From NCBI GenBank assembly GCA_019112735.1, contig DXIS01000017.1, forward strand, positions 143,897-207,896: a stretch of DNA of 64,000 nt, written 5' to 3'. The notes beneath the pieces were generated by a model, which saw nothing but the letters and a program-made list of their open reading frames with translations, did no database searches and was not told where the DNA came from. The position numbers and the translations under genes are program-made. Within the stretch, counting starts at the first letter, position 1. Every line of letters begins with the position of its first letter. The DNA comes from Candidatus Mediterraneibacter guildfordensis (GTDB lineage: Bacteria > Bacillota > Clostridia > Lachnospirales > Lachnospiraceae). Of this stretch, positions 52,275 through 61,504 are shown in pieces.

Positions 52275-52940
52275 ATGACTGAAAAAATCAATATGCACAG
52301 TGATCTGATCGATGAGGATCTGAAAAAAGGATTGAAAGATGTTCTCGGAAAACTGACCGGGCCTGTCACGGTGAAGGCTGTCGTGGATGAGGAATCAGAA
52401 AAAGGTCAGGAGATGGCCGGGTTCCTTTCGGTTATTGCCTCCCTGAGCGGATATATCTCGCTGGAACTGTACGGGACGGATGAAGAAGGGGCGGAGGAGC
52501 TTGACCGTGCGCTGCTCCCGGCAGCCGGATTATATAAGGACGGGCGTTATTCCGGCATCTCTTTCCACGGAGTACCCGGCGGGCAGGAGATCAACTCTTT
52601 CGTCCTGGCGCTTTATAATCTGGCCGGACCGGGTCAGCAGATCGGATACTGGACGAAGAAAAAAATCGAGAAAATCGAAGGGAATGTAAAAATCAGAGTA
52701 TGTGTTTCTCTGGCATGCCATCACTGCCCGAAAATGGTCAGCGCCTGCCAGAGGCTTGCCGCGCTCAATGATGGGATCGAAGCAGCCATGATCGATGCGA
52801 ATCTGTTCCCGCAGCTTGTAGAGAAATATAAGATCGAACGTGTTCCTCTGACGATCATCGATGAAGACGAGAAGATCAGCGGCGTTAAAACAATCGACGA
52901 GATGGCCGAACTGGTAAAAATGCATGTAAAGAAAAAGTAA
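52275..52940 (+). CDS. AhpF N-terminal-domain protein (tandem thioredoxin folds) without flavoprotein part
   Basis: The 222-residue protein corresponds to the first 200 residues of AhpF: two thioredoxin-like folds, the second with the redox pair C148-HH-C151 in RVCVSLACHHCPKMV, which resembles SLSCHNCPDVV of E. coli AhpF. It also has RVPLTIIDEDEKISG where AhpF has the cis-proline loop. The FAD/NADH domain that normally follows is absent; the gene ends in a lysine-rich tail and a stop. GGTGG precedes the ATG. It may be an electron carrier between a separate thioredoxin-reductase-like flavoprotein and AhpC at 49428. Confidence 0.85.
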   Translation: MTEKINMHSDLIDEDLKKGLKDVLGKLTGPVTVKAVVDEESEKGQEMAGFLSVIASLSGYISLELYGTDEEGAEELDRALLPAAGLYKDGRYSGISFHGVPGGQEINSFVLALYNLAGPGQQIGYWTKKKIEKIEGNVKIRVCVSLACHHCPKMVSACQRLAALNDGIEAAMIDANLFPQLVEKYKIERVPLTIIDEDEKISGVKTIDEMAELVKMHVKKK

Positions 52941-53029
52941 AGAAGCGGTAAATAACAATCACTATGTACAAATAATCAGAAAAATATAAACAGAAAATGT
53001 AAAATTTATAATTATTATATAAAATCAGC

Positions 53030-53058
53030 TTGAAATTGTTTGTGCAATATGATATATT
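53030..53058 (+). promoter_or_regulatory. Promoter of the glycerol operon
   Basis: TTGAAA (53030-53035) and TATATT (53053-53058) are 17 bases apart, so the transcript begins near 53065, just before the leader described at 53069. The 282 bases between 52940 and 53223 hold this promoter and leader; I see no gene in them. Confidence 0.8.
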
Positions 53059-53060
53059 GA

Positions 53061-54719
<1,659 letters not shown>

Positions 54720-54761
54720 CCACATCTTGAAGACACGTAAATGAAAAGGAGGTAATAAAAT

Positions 54762-55472
54762 ATGTTACCATATATAGCAGAGTTTTTAGGAACAATGATG
54801 CTCATTCTTCTGGGCGACGGCGTTGTAGCCAACGTAACACTGAATAAATCCGGAATGAAAGGCGCGGGATCGATCCAGATCACATTCGCATGGGGCCTTG
54901 CGGTAATGGTTCCTGCATTTATCTTCGGCGCGGCGTCCGGAGCGTCCTTTAACCCGGCGCTTACACTTGCGCTTGCCATCGACGGCAGTTTTGACTGGGC
55001 GCTTGTTCCCGGATATCTTATCGCACAGTTCGCAGGCGCTTTCGTAGGCGCAGTCCTTGTTTACATATTATTCAAGGGTCAGTTTGATGCGACAGACAAT
55101 CCGGCTACAAAGCTCGGCGTGTTCTCCACAAGCCCTTCTGTTCCGAATATGCCGCTCAATATCCTGAGTGAAGCAGTAGGAACATTCGTACTTGTTTTTG
55201 CGATCAAAGGTATTGCAAATGTTCCCGGCATCGCAGGCGGACTCGATAAATTCCTTGTATTCGGAATCATCGTTTCAGTCGGCATGTCCCTCGGCGGCCT
55301 GACCGGATACGCGATCAATCCTGCCCGTGATATCGGCCCCCGTCTTGCACATGCAGTTCTTCCTATTAAGGATAAAGGCAGTTCAAACTGGGGATATGCG
55401 ATCGTTACTCTTGTAGGACCGATCCTTGGTGCGATCGTTGCAGTATTACTTTACGGTGCGATTCCCTGGTAG
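54762..55472 (+). CDS. glpF: Glycerol facilitator (MIP/aquaglyceroporin)
   Basis: A six-helix channel for glycerol entry. The two channel loops are intact: ASFNPALTLAL (NPA near residue 64) and GYAINPARDIGPRLAH (near 186), the latter with Asp after NPAR, which is typical of glycerol facilitators rather than water channels. 236 residues. GGAGG lies upstream. It follows glpK by 42 bases. Confidence 0.96.
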   Translation: MLPYIAEFLGTMMLILLGDGVVANVTLNKSGMKGAGSIQITFAWGLAVMVPAFIFGAASGASFNPALTLALAIDGSFDWALVPGYLIAQFAGAFVGAVLVYILFKGQFDATDNPATKLGVFSTSPSVPNMPLNILSEAVGTFVLVFAIKGIANVPGIAGGLDKFLVFGIIVSVGMSLGGLTGYAINPARDIGPRLAHAVLPIKDKGSSNWGYAIVTLVGPILGAIVAVLLYGAIPW

Positions 55473-55510
55473 GCTGTACGACAATTAAAGATTAAAATTG
55501 CGTGAGAACA

Positions 55511-55565
55511 GAGCCTGGCAATTGAGAACGCACCGGACGGGGCGTATATTTGCCGGGCTCATTTT
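55511..55565 (+). terminator. Possible terminator or attenuator between glpF and the GlpA-like gene
   Basis: GAGCCTGGCAA (55511-55521) pairs with TTGCCGGGCTC (55550-55560), with one G-T pair, followed by ATTTTAA. Since the operon appears to continue, it may only reduce downstream expression. Confidence 0.6.
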
Positions 55566-55594
55566 AAAAAGTACAGGAAGGGAGAAATACAGTC

Positions 55595-57031
55595 ATGTAT
55601 GATGTAATTATTATAGGCGCAGGGGTTGCCGGATCCGCATCCGCCCGTGAACTGTCACGGTATAAAGTCAATGCCTGTGTACTGGAAAAAGAAGAGGACG
55701 TGTGCTGTGGGACATCCAAAGCCAACAGCGCGATCGTGCATGCCGGATACGATGCTGCCAACGGATCTCTGATGGCAAAACTTAACGTGCGTGGAAATGA
55801 AATGATGGAACAGCTGTCGAAAGACCTGGATTTTCCGTTCAAACGTATCGGTTCCCTTGTTGTATGTCTGAACGAAGAAGATATGCCCGGACTGCAGGCG
55901 CTTTATGACAGAGGCGTGGCCAACGGGGTAAAAGAACTTCAGATCCTGAACCGGGAGCAGATCCTCGAGATGGAACCGAATATCTCAGACAACGTATATG
56001 CAGCACTGTATGCGCCGACAGCCGGCATTGTATGCCCGTTCGGGCTCAACATCGCAATGGCGGAAAATGCCTGCGAGAACGGTGTGGAGTTCAGATTCAA
56101 TACGGAAGTGCAGAATATCAGAAAGATCGACGGGGGCTGGGCGCTGGATACAAACAACGGCGTCTATGAGACAAAATATGTGGTAAACGCAGCCGGCGTC
56201 TATGCGGACAAATTCCACAATATGGTGAGTGAAAAGAAGATCCATATCACCCCGCGCAGAGGCGATTACTGCCTGCTGGATAAAAAGACCGGAAAACATG
56301 TTTCCAGGACTATATTTGCGCTGCCCACCAAATTCGGAAAGGGCGTCCTCGTGACACCTACGATCCACGGCAATCTCCTGGTCGGTCCGACCGCCATAGA
56401 TGTTGATGACAAAGAAGGGACAAACACCACGAGAGACGGTCTGGGTCAGGTGATCAGCAAAGCAGGACTGACGGTTAAAAATCTGCCCATGAGGCAGGTC
56501 ATCACTTCCTTCGCCGGGCTCAGGGCCCACGAGGACGGACATGAATTCCTGATCGGCGAGCTGGAAGACGCAAAAGGCTTCGTAGACTGTGCAGGGATCG
56601 AGTCTCCGGGTCTGACAAGCTGTCCGGCGATCGGAGAAATGGTGGCGGATATACTGGCAGAGAAAATGAACCTTGAGAAGAAGGACGATTTCATTTCTAC
56701 CAGAAAAGGCATCCTGGATCCGAATACTTTATCAAAAGAAGAACGTGCTGAACTGATCAAAAAGAACCCGGCATACGGCAATATTATCTGCCGGTGCGAG
56801 ATGATCACAGAAGGAGAGATCATAGACGCGATCAGAAGACCTCTTGGCGCGAGATCCCTCGACGGCGTAAAGAGAAGGACACGCGCCGGCATGGGACGCT
56901 GCCAGGCAGGATTCTGTTCACCGAGGACGATGGAGATCCTTGCTCGCGAATGCGGAGTCAGCATGTCGGACATTACAAAATCAGGCGGAGATTCCAGACT
57001 GGTTGTAGGCACAAATAAGGATACTTTATAG
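55595..57031 (+). CDS. Glycerol-3-phosphate dehydrogenase-type FAD protein with C-terminal [2Fe-2S] (BFD-like) domain
   Basis: A 478-residue flavoprotein: N-terminal FAD motif DVIIIGAGVAGSASARELS, a DAO-type oxidoreductase domain (KANSAIVHAGYDAANG, TPTIHGNLLVGPTA), and a BFD-like domain at about 390-460 with cysteines in IICRCEMITEGE and GRCQAGFCSPR. This matches the GlpA-type subunit of anaerobic Firmicutes. With the FAD/NAD protein and DUF1667 protein that follow, it should oxidise glycerol-3-phosphate to dihydroxyacetone phosphate. GGGAG precedes the ATG. Confidence 0.93.
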   Translation: MYDVIIIGAGVAGSASARELSRYKVNACVLEKEEDVCCGTSKANSAIVHAGYDAANGSLMAKLNVRGNEMMEQLSKDLDFPFKRIGSLVVCLNEEDMPGLQALYDRGVANGVKELQILNREQILEMEPNISDNVYAALYAPTAGIVCPFGLNIAMAENACENGVEFRFNTEVQNIRKIDGGWALDTNNGVYETKYVVNAAGVYADKFHNMVSEKKIHITPRRGDYCLLDKKTGKHVSRTIFALPTKFGKGVLVTPTIHGNLLVGPTAIDVDDKEGTNTTRDGLGQVISKAGLTVKNLPMRQVITSFAGLRAHEDGHEFLIGELEDAKGFVDCAGIESPGLTSCPAIGEMVADILAEKMNLEKKDDFISTRKGILDPNTLSKEERAELIKKNPAYGNIICRCEMITEGEIIDAIRRPLGARSLDGVKRRTRAGMGRCQAGFCSPRTMEILARECGVSMSDITKSGGDSRLVVGTNKDTL

Positions 57032-57048
57032 AAAGGAAGGCTTCGGAC

Positions 57049-58314
57049 ATGAAAAGTTATGATATTGTCATTATCGGAGGAGGTCCGGCGGGGCTTGCCG
57101 CTGCTGTATCTGCAAAGGAAAGCGGGATCGACAGCATCCTGATCCTTGAGCGGGATAAAGAACTTGGCGGAATCCTGAATCAGTGCATCCACAACGGGTT
57201 CGGACTTCATACATTTAAAGAGGAACTTACAGGTCCCGAATACGCCCAGAGATTTATAACACAGGTAGAAGACCTTAAGATCGAATACTGTCTGCACACC
57301 ATGGTCATGGATATCAGCCCGCAGAAAGTTGTTACGGCAATGAACCGCGAGGAAGGAATGTTTGAGATCCAGGCGAAAGCGGTCATCCTTGCAATGGGAT
57401 GCAGGGAACGCTCAAGAGGCGCGCTGAATATCCCGGGCTACAGGCCGGCAGGCATCTATTCGGCGGGTACAGCCCAGCGCCTGGTCAATATGGAAGGGCT
57501 GATGCCCGGCCGGGAAGTTGTGATCCTCGGTTCCGGAGACATCGGTCTGATCATGGCGAGACGTATGACATTCGAAGGCGCTAAAGTTAAAGTCGTGGCA
57601 GAACTGATGCCTTATTCCGGCGGACTGAAGCGAAACATCGTGCAGTGTCTTGATGATTACGGCATCCCGCTGAAACTCAGCCACACGGTTGTCGATATTA
57701 AAGGCAAGAAACGGGTTGAAGGCGTAACCCTGGCGGAAGTTGACGAAAAAGGCAGACCGATCCCCGGGACGGAAGAATTTTACTCTTGCGACACCCTGCT
57801 TCTTTCTGTAGGATTGATACCGGAGAATGAACTGTCAGGGGACATGGGCGTGGAAATGAGTCCGGTCACATCCGGCCCGGTAGTAAATGAAAGCCTTGAA
57901 ACGAACATCGAAGGCGTATTCGCCTGCGGCAATGTACTGCATGTGCATGATCTTGTGGATTTTGTATCTGAAGAAGCAGCAGCCGCCGGAAAGAATGCGG
58001 CAGCGTATGTAAAAGGCACAAGAACGGAAGAGGGCGGACGGGAGATCACGCTTGATCCGACAGACGGAGTCCGTTATACAGTTCCGGCAACAGTCAACAC
58101 AGCGCGGATGGATGATATCCTGACAGTGCGTTTCCGCGTGGGCGGCGTATACAAGAACTGTTATGTGAGCGCATACTTTGACGACGAGCGTGTGATCCAC
58201 AAAAAACGACAGATCGTAGCACCCGGTGAAATGGAAGAGATCAGACTGACGAAAGAACAGCTTGCAGAATATCCTGATCTGAAGACGATCACAGTAAAGA
58301 TCGAGGAGGCGTAG
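57049..58314 (+). CDS. FAD/NAD-dependent oxidoreductase subunit of the glycerol-3-phosphate dehydrogenase set
   Basis: A 421-residue pyridine nucleotide-disulfide-type flavoprotein: FAD motif DIVIIGGGPAGLAAAV, ATG-like segment MGCRERSRGALNIPGYRPAGIYSAGTAQ, NAD motif VVILGSGDIGLIMARRM, and GVFACGNVLHVHDLVDFV near the C-terminus. No CxxC redox pair is present in the usual position, so electrons likely pass through the cofactors to partner proteins. 17 bases after the GlpA-like gene; DUF1667 follows 3 bases after its stop. Confidence 0.9.
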   Translation: MKSYDIVIIGGGPAGLAAAVSAKESGIDSILILERDKELGGILNQCIHNGFGLHTFKEELTGPEYAQRFITQVEDLKIEYCLHTMVMDISPQKVVTAMNREEGMFEIQAKAVILAMGCRERSRGALNIPGYRPAGIYSAGTAQRLVNMEGLMPGREVVILGSGDIGLIMARRMTFEGAKVKVVAELMPYSGGLKRNIVQCLDDYGIPLKLSHTVVDIKGKKRVEGVTLAEVDEKGRPIPGTEEFYSCDTLLLSVGLIPENELSGDMGVEMSPVTSGPVVNESLETNIEGVFACGNVLHVHDLVDFVSEEAAAAGKNAAAYVKGTRTEEGGREITLDPTDGVRYTVPATVNTARMDDILTVRFRVGGVYKNCYVSAYFDDERVIHKKRQIVAPGEMEEIRLTKEQLAEYPDLKTITVKIEEA

Positions 58315-58317
58315 AAA

Positions 58318-58683
58318 ATGGAAATCAGAAAACTGACCTGCATCAGCTGCCCGATGGGATGTCCCATTACTGTGGAAATGGAGGGGGCTGAAGTAATAAG
58401 CGTAACAGGGAACACCTGTAAAAGAGGCGACGTCTATGCCAGAAAAGAAGTGACGCATCCGACCAGGATCGTTACATCTACCGTAAAAGTAACCGGAGGG
58501 GCGGCTGATATGGTCTCGGTCAAAACAAAAGAAGATGTACCGAAGGACAAAGTATTCGACTGCGTCAGAGCCCTCAAAGGCGTTACGGTAAAAGCCCCGG
58601 TGCATATAGGTGATGTGATCGTACCTGATGCGGCGGGGACGGGAGTCGATATTGTTGCAACCAAAAATGTAGAGGAGGTGTAG
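58318..58683 (+). CDS. DUF1667 protein (GlpC-like accessory)
   Basis: A 121-residue protein of family DUF1667. Four conserved cysteines are in CISCPMGCPITVE and GNTCKRG, a probable iron-sulfur or zinc site. In Clostridia DUF1667 genes follow the two flavoprotein genes of this operon and are thought to form the third subunit. The region AKEVTHPTRIVTSTVKV-like (ARKEVTHPTRIVTSTVKV) is typical. GGAGG lies upstream. The repeat protein gene begins 4 bases after its stop. Confidence 0.92.
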   Translation: MEIRKLTCISCPMGCPITVEMEGAEVISVTGNTCKRGDVYARKEVTHPTRIVTSTVKVTGGAADMVSVKTKEDVPKDKVFDCVRALKGVTVKAPVHIGDVIVPDAAGTGVDIVATKNVEEV

Positions 58684-58687
58684 CAGA

Positions 58688-58885
58688 ATGAAAAAAGATC
58701 TCGGGCTGACGAATATGAACGGTATCACAGAAGAGGAAGATACCACTTGTGGTCTCAATGACATGAACTGTGTAGGAGAAGAAGAGGATATCACCTGCGG
58801 TCTCACAAATATGAACTGTGAGGACGAGGAAGATGAAAAGACATGCGGCCTTACAGATATGAACTGCGTGGGAGACGACGAATAA
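58688..58885 (+). CDS. Repeat protein with three C-x6-C units and acidic linkers
   Basis: I do not recognise this 65-residue protein. After MKK it is wholly made of four 16-residue repeats: residues 4-19, 20-35, 36-51 and 52-65. The last three read TCGLxxMNC followed by a linker rich in Glu and Asp (VGEEEDI, EDEEDEK, VGDDE), giving Cys pairs 21/28, 37/44 and 53/60. The first repeat keeps GLTNMN but lacks both Cys. Codons differ between repeats (TGT/TGC, GGT/GGC, CTC/CTT) while residues are kept, suggesting selection on the protein. GGAGGTG lies 7 bases before the ATG. It is the last gene of the glycerol operon; a terminator follows. Metal binding, redox or a multi-core peptide precursor are all possible. 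Confidence 0.85.
   Translation: MKKDLGLTNMNGITEEEDTTCGLNDMNCVGEEEDITCGLTNMNCEDEEDEKTCGLTDMNCVGDDE
58697..58882 (+). repeat. Four tandem 48-base coding repeats
   Basis: Units start at 58697, 58745, 58793 and 58841, the last cut short by the stop. Period is 48 bases (16 codons). They match strongly at the protein level and less at the DNA level. Confidence 0.85.
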
Positions 58886-58926
58886 TCCGCCGCATAGACT
58901 TGAAGTGATATCAGCAGCAATGTTTT

Positions 58927-58954
58927 AACAGGAACCGGACCGGTTCCTGTTTTT
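58927..58954 (+). terminator. Terminator of the glycerol operon
   Basis: AACAGGAACC (58927-58936), loop of five bases, GGTTCCTGTT (58942-58951), then TTT. Confidence 0.92.
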
Positions 58955-58978
58955 AATTGTTCATTTCCCTGTCAGATG

Positions 58979-58987
58979 TGATATAAT
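58979..58987 (+). promoter_or_regulatory. Extended -10 promoter of the aminotransferase-dUTPase pair
   Basis: TGATATAAT contains an extended -10 (TG-n-TATAAT). No good -35 is found at 17 bases; TTGTTC at 58957-58962 would need a spacer of 19. Confidence 0.6.
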
Positions 58988-59020
58988 ATCTGGGTCAGAC
59001 ACAGGAGGAGGAAACACAAA

Positions 59021-60205
59021 ATGGACAACCGTCATTTTTCAGGCATGATCAATGATTTTAAGCAGGGCATCTTCGGTGCTCTCAATGATAAGAAAGAAGA
59101 ACTGGTCCGGGCAGGGCGGAAGGTATATAATCTGTCCGTTGGAACGCCGGATTTCCAGCCGGCTCCGCATGTGATGAAGGCCATGCAGGATGCCTGTGCA
59201 GACCCGGAGAATTATAAATATTCGCTTGCAGACCTGCCGGAGCTTCTGGAGGCGGTGCAGTACCGCTACAAAAAACGTTTTGGCGTGGACATCACCACGG
59301 ACGAGGTGATGTCTGTATACGGATCCCAGGAGGCGATGGCCCATATCGGTCTTATTTTCTGTGATCCGGGGGATGTGATCCTGGTCCCGAATCCGGGTTA
59401 CCCGATGTTCGAGATGAGCGGCATCATGGCGAAAGCAGACGTCCGCTATTATACGATCGAGGAGAAGAACGGATATGTGCCGGACCTGGACAGCATTCCG
59501 GAGGAAACACTGAAGAAAACGAAATATATGATCGTTTCTTATCCGCTCAATCCGGTCTGCGTGTGTGCGCCGGATGAATTCTATGAGAAGCTGATCGCAT
59601 TTGCAAAAGAGCATGATATCGTGATCCTGCACGACAATGCCTATTCGGATATTACATACGGAGACAGGCCGGGACGTTCTTTCCTGTCCTATGACGGCGC
59701 GAAGAATGTAGGGGTGGAGTTTTATTCGCTGTCCAAGTCCTACAACCTGACCGGAGCAAGGATCTCTTTTGTGGTCGGGAATAAGGACATCATCAGTAAG
59801 TTCCGGCTGCTGCGCTCCCAGATCGACTATGGCATTTTTTATCCGATCCAGTACGCGGCCATCGCCGCGCTGACCGGTCCGGACGATTTTATCGAGGAAC
59901 AGCGTCAGGAATACGGCAGAAGAAACCGGGCACTGTGCGGAGGATTAAGAAGGATCGGCTGGGATGTGCCGGACAGCCGGGGATCAATGTTCGTCTGGGC
60001 AAAGATCCCGGAAGGGTATGAGTCATCGGCGGATTTCTGCATGAAACTGATGGAAAAGACCGGCGTGATCGTAACGCCCGGCAGCGCCTTCGGATCCAAC
60101 GGCGAAGGGTATGTGCGAATGGCTCTGGTCGTCGACGTACCCACGATCGAAGAGATCATCCGGGTGCTGGATGAGTCTGGTATATTCAGGGAGGACAGAT
60201 CATGA
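59021..60205 (+). CDS. PLP-dependent aminotransferase, LL-diaminopimelate aminotransferase-like
   Basis: A 394-residue fold-type I aminotransferase with VYNLSVGTPDFQPAP, YGSQEAMAHIGLIFCDPGD, VPNPGYPMFEMSG, HDNAYSDITYGDRPG and the PLP lysine in YSLSKSYNLTGARISF. The pattern is close to the DapL/Ala-type group. The usual NPxNPTG reads YPLNPVCVCAP, an unusual form of that loop that lacks the Pro-Thr-Gly. Substrate unassigned. AGGAGGAGG precedes the ATG; its stop overlaps the dUTPase start (ATGA). Confidence 0.85.
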   Translation: MDNRHFSGMINDFKQGIFGALNDKKEELVRAGRKVYNLSVGTPDFQPAPHVMKAMQDACADPENYKYSLADLPELLEAVQYRYKKRFGVDITTDEVMSVYGSQEAMAHIGLIFCDPGDVILVPNPGYPMFEMSGIMAKADVRYYTIEEKNGYVPDLDSIPEETLKKTKYMIVSYPLNPVCVCAPDEFYEKLIAFAKEHDIVILHDNAYSDITYGDRPGRSFLSYDGAKNVGVEFYSLSKSYNLTGARISFVVGNKDIISKFRLLRSQIDYGIFYPIQYAAIAALTGPDDFIEEQRQEYGRRNRALCGGLRRIGWDVPDSRGSMFVWAKIPEGYESSADFCMKLMEKTGVIVTPGSAFGSNGEGYVRMALVVDVPTIEEIIRVLDESGIFREDRS

Positions 60206-60714
60206 AGAGAATCGCTAAGTTTGAAAAAGTAAGTTTTGAACAGTTCCTTGCAGGTTGGGGAGACACACTGGGGATTTCCGATGAGAAAGAAGTACGTGAA
60301 CTCTATGAAAATATCCGGCTTCCGCGCCGCGCGACGGCAGGAAGCGCCGGATATGATTTCTTCGCACCAGCGGATATCACGCTGAAACCCGGGGAAACCG
60401 TCAAGATCCCGACCGGGATCCGCGTATGGATGGAACCGGAATGGGTGCTGAAATGCTATCCCCGCAGCGGCCTGGGATTTAAATACAGACTGCAGCTTAA
60501 CAATACCGTCGGGATCATTGACAGCGATTACTATTATTCGGACAATGAGGGACACATTTTCTCCAAGATCACGAACGACAGCAATGAAGAGAAGACCGTA
60601 GAGATCAAGGCCGGAGAAGGCTTCATGCAGGGCATCTTTGTAGAATACGGGATCACGCTGGATGATGACGCCACGGAAGTGAGGAACGGTGGGTTCGGCA
60701 GTACGACCAAATAG
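60202..60714 (+). CDS. dut: Deoxyuridine 5'-triphosphate nucleotidohydrolase (dUTPase)
   Basis: dUTPase hydrolyses dUTP to dUMP, keeping uracil out of DNA. All five motifs of trimeric dUTPases can be seen: AGSAGYDFFAP, PRSGLGF, NTVGIIDSDYY, AGEGFMQGIF and NGGFGSTTK. At 170 residues it is longer than the usual 145: it has about 40 extra N-terminal residues and a longer segment after motif 3. The gene overlaps the aminotransferase by 4 bases, so the two are translated together; the reason for this pairing is not obvious. Confidence 0.92.
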   Translation: MKRIAKFEKVSFEQFLAGWGDTLGISDEKEVRELYENIRLPRRATAGSAGYDFFAPADITLKPGETVKIPTGIRVWMEPEWVLKCYPRSGLGFKYRLQLNNTVGIIDSDYYYSDNEGHIFSKITNDSNEEKTVEIKAGEGFMQGIFVEYGITLDDDATEVRNGGFGSTTK

Positions 60715-60779
60715 AGCATACCGGGACCGGCTTACAGGATTGTCACGTTAATTAAGAAAATCGTAAGAAGATATAAGGG

Positions 60780-60860
60780 AAGAACACAGATTTATCCATT
60801 ATACTCGTTATATGAAAGGAGAATCATATACGATGAAATGGATAAAACGTCTGTGTTCTT
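60780..60860. repeat. 21-bp inverted repeat around the start of the broken transglycosylase gene
   Basis: The left arm AAGAACACAGA + TTTATCCATT (60780-60800) is the exact reverse complement of AATGGATAAA (60837-60846) + TCTGTGTTCTT (60850-60860), apart from a 3-base insert ACG in the right arm. The 36-base loop holds the ribosome site AAAGGAGA and the ATG at 60833. Confidence 0.85.
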
Positions 60861-61391
60861 TTCTTATATACAACCATCGAAGAACTGCCGCAGGCTTACA
60901 TTGATGCGGTGCTTGCAGTGGAGGATAAGCGGTTCTATTCCCATCCCGGCCTGGATCCGATCGCAACGGCCAGAGCGCTGATCAACGATATCCGCGCAGG
61001 CTCCTATGTGGAGGGCGGAAGTACGATCACCCAGCAGCTGGCGAAAAATCAGTACTTTACTCAGGATAAGAAGATCGTTCGCAAAGTTGCGGAAATGTTC
61101 ATGGCATTTAAAATCGAGTCCGTGCTGGACAAGGATAAAATTCTTGAACTTTATGTAAATTCTATATTTTACGGAAACGGATATTACTGCGTGGGCGATG
61201 CTGCGATGGGATATTTCGGGAAATCGCCGTCAGAAATGAATTTTAATGAATGTACGCTGCTGGCCGGTATCCCGAACGCTCCCAGCAATTATAATCCTGT
61301 CGCAAGCCCGAAGCTTGCCCGGGAGCGTCAGGCGCAAGTGATCGAAAAAATGATTAGAGCAGGATATCTTGACCGGGATTATCTCGAATAA
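60833..61391 (+). pseudogene. Broken peptidoglycan transglycosylase (GT51, MtgA/PBP1 type)
   Basis: The ATG at 60833 with AAAGGAGA upstream opens a frame MKWIKRLCSFLIY that looks like the basic start and membrane segment of a GT51 enzyme, but it stops at 60902. The GT51 domain continues in another frame from TIEELPQAYIDAV (from about 60873) through the catalytic EDKRFYSHPG, GGSTITQQLAKNQYF and LELYVNSIFYGNGYY to a stop at 61391. About 40-60 residues of the usual membrane-anchor region between the two are missing. No start with a ribosome site exists in the second frame (only a GTG at 60909), so the gene is probably dead, through deletion plus frameshift. The end fits a single-domain transglycosylase. 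Confidence 0.8.
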
Positions 61392-61504
61392 TTTATAAAT
61401 ATACGGGAAATATAACCATAGACAAAACGTCCGGGCATCAGCGTGTCCGGAGCACGGACGTCCTGCAGAAGCATCCTGCAGCTGTCGGAAGGAGATAAGT
61501 GTCT

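Noticed and set aside
58688..58885. Firm call of the repeat protein as a modified-peptide (RiPP) precursor
   Set aside because: No radical SAM, cyclodehydratase, lanthipeptide synthase or dedicated exporter is found in the window. The idea is kept as a hypothesis only.
57835..58920. Open frame of 361 codons on the - strand across the DUF1667 and repeat-protein genes
   Set aside because: The serine-rich repeats in it only mirror the acidic linkers of the + strand repeat protein. The + strand gene has the ribosome site and operon context.
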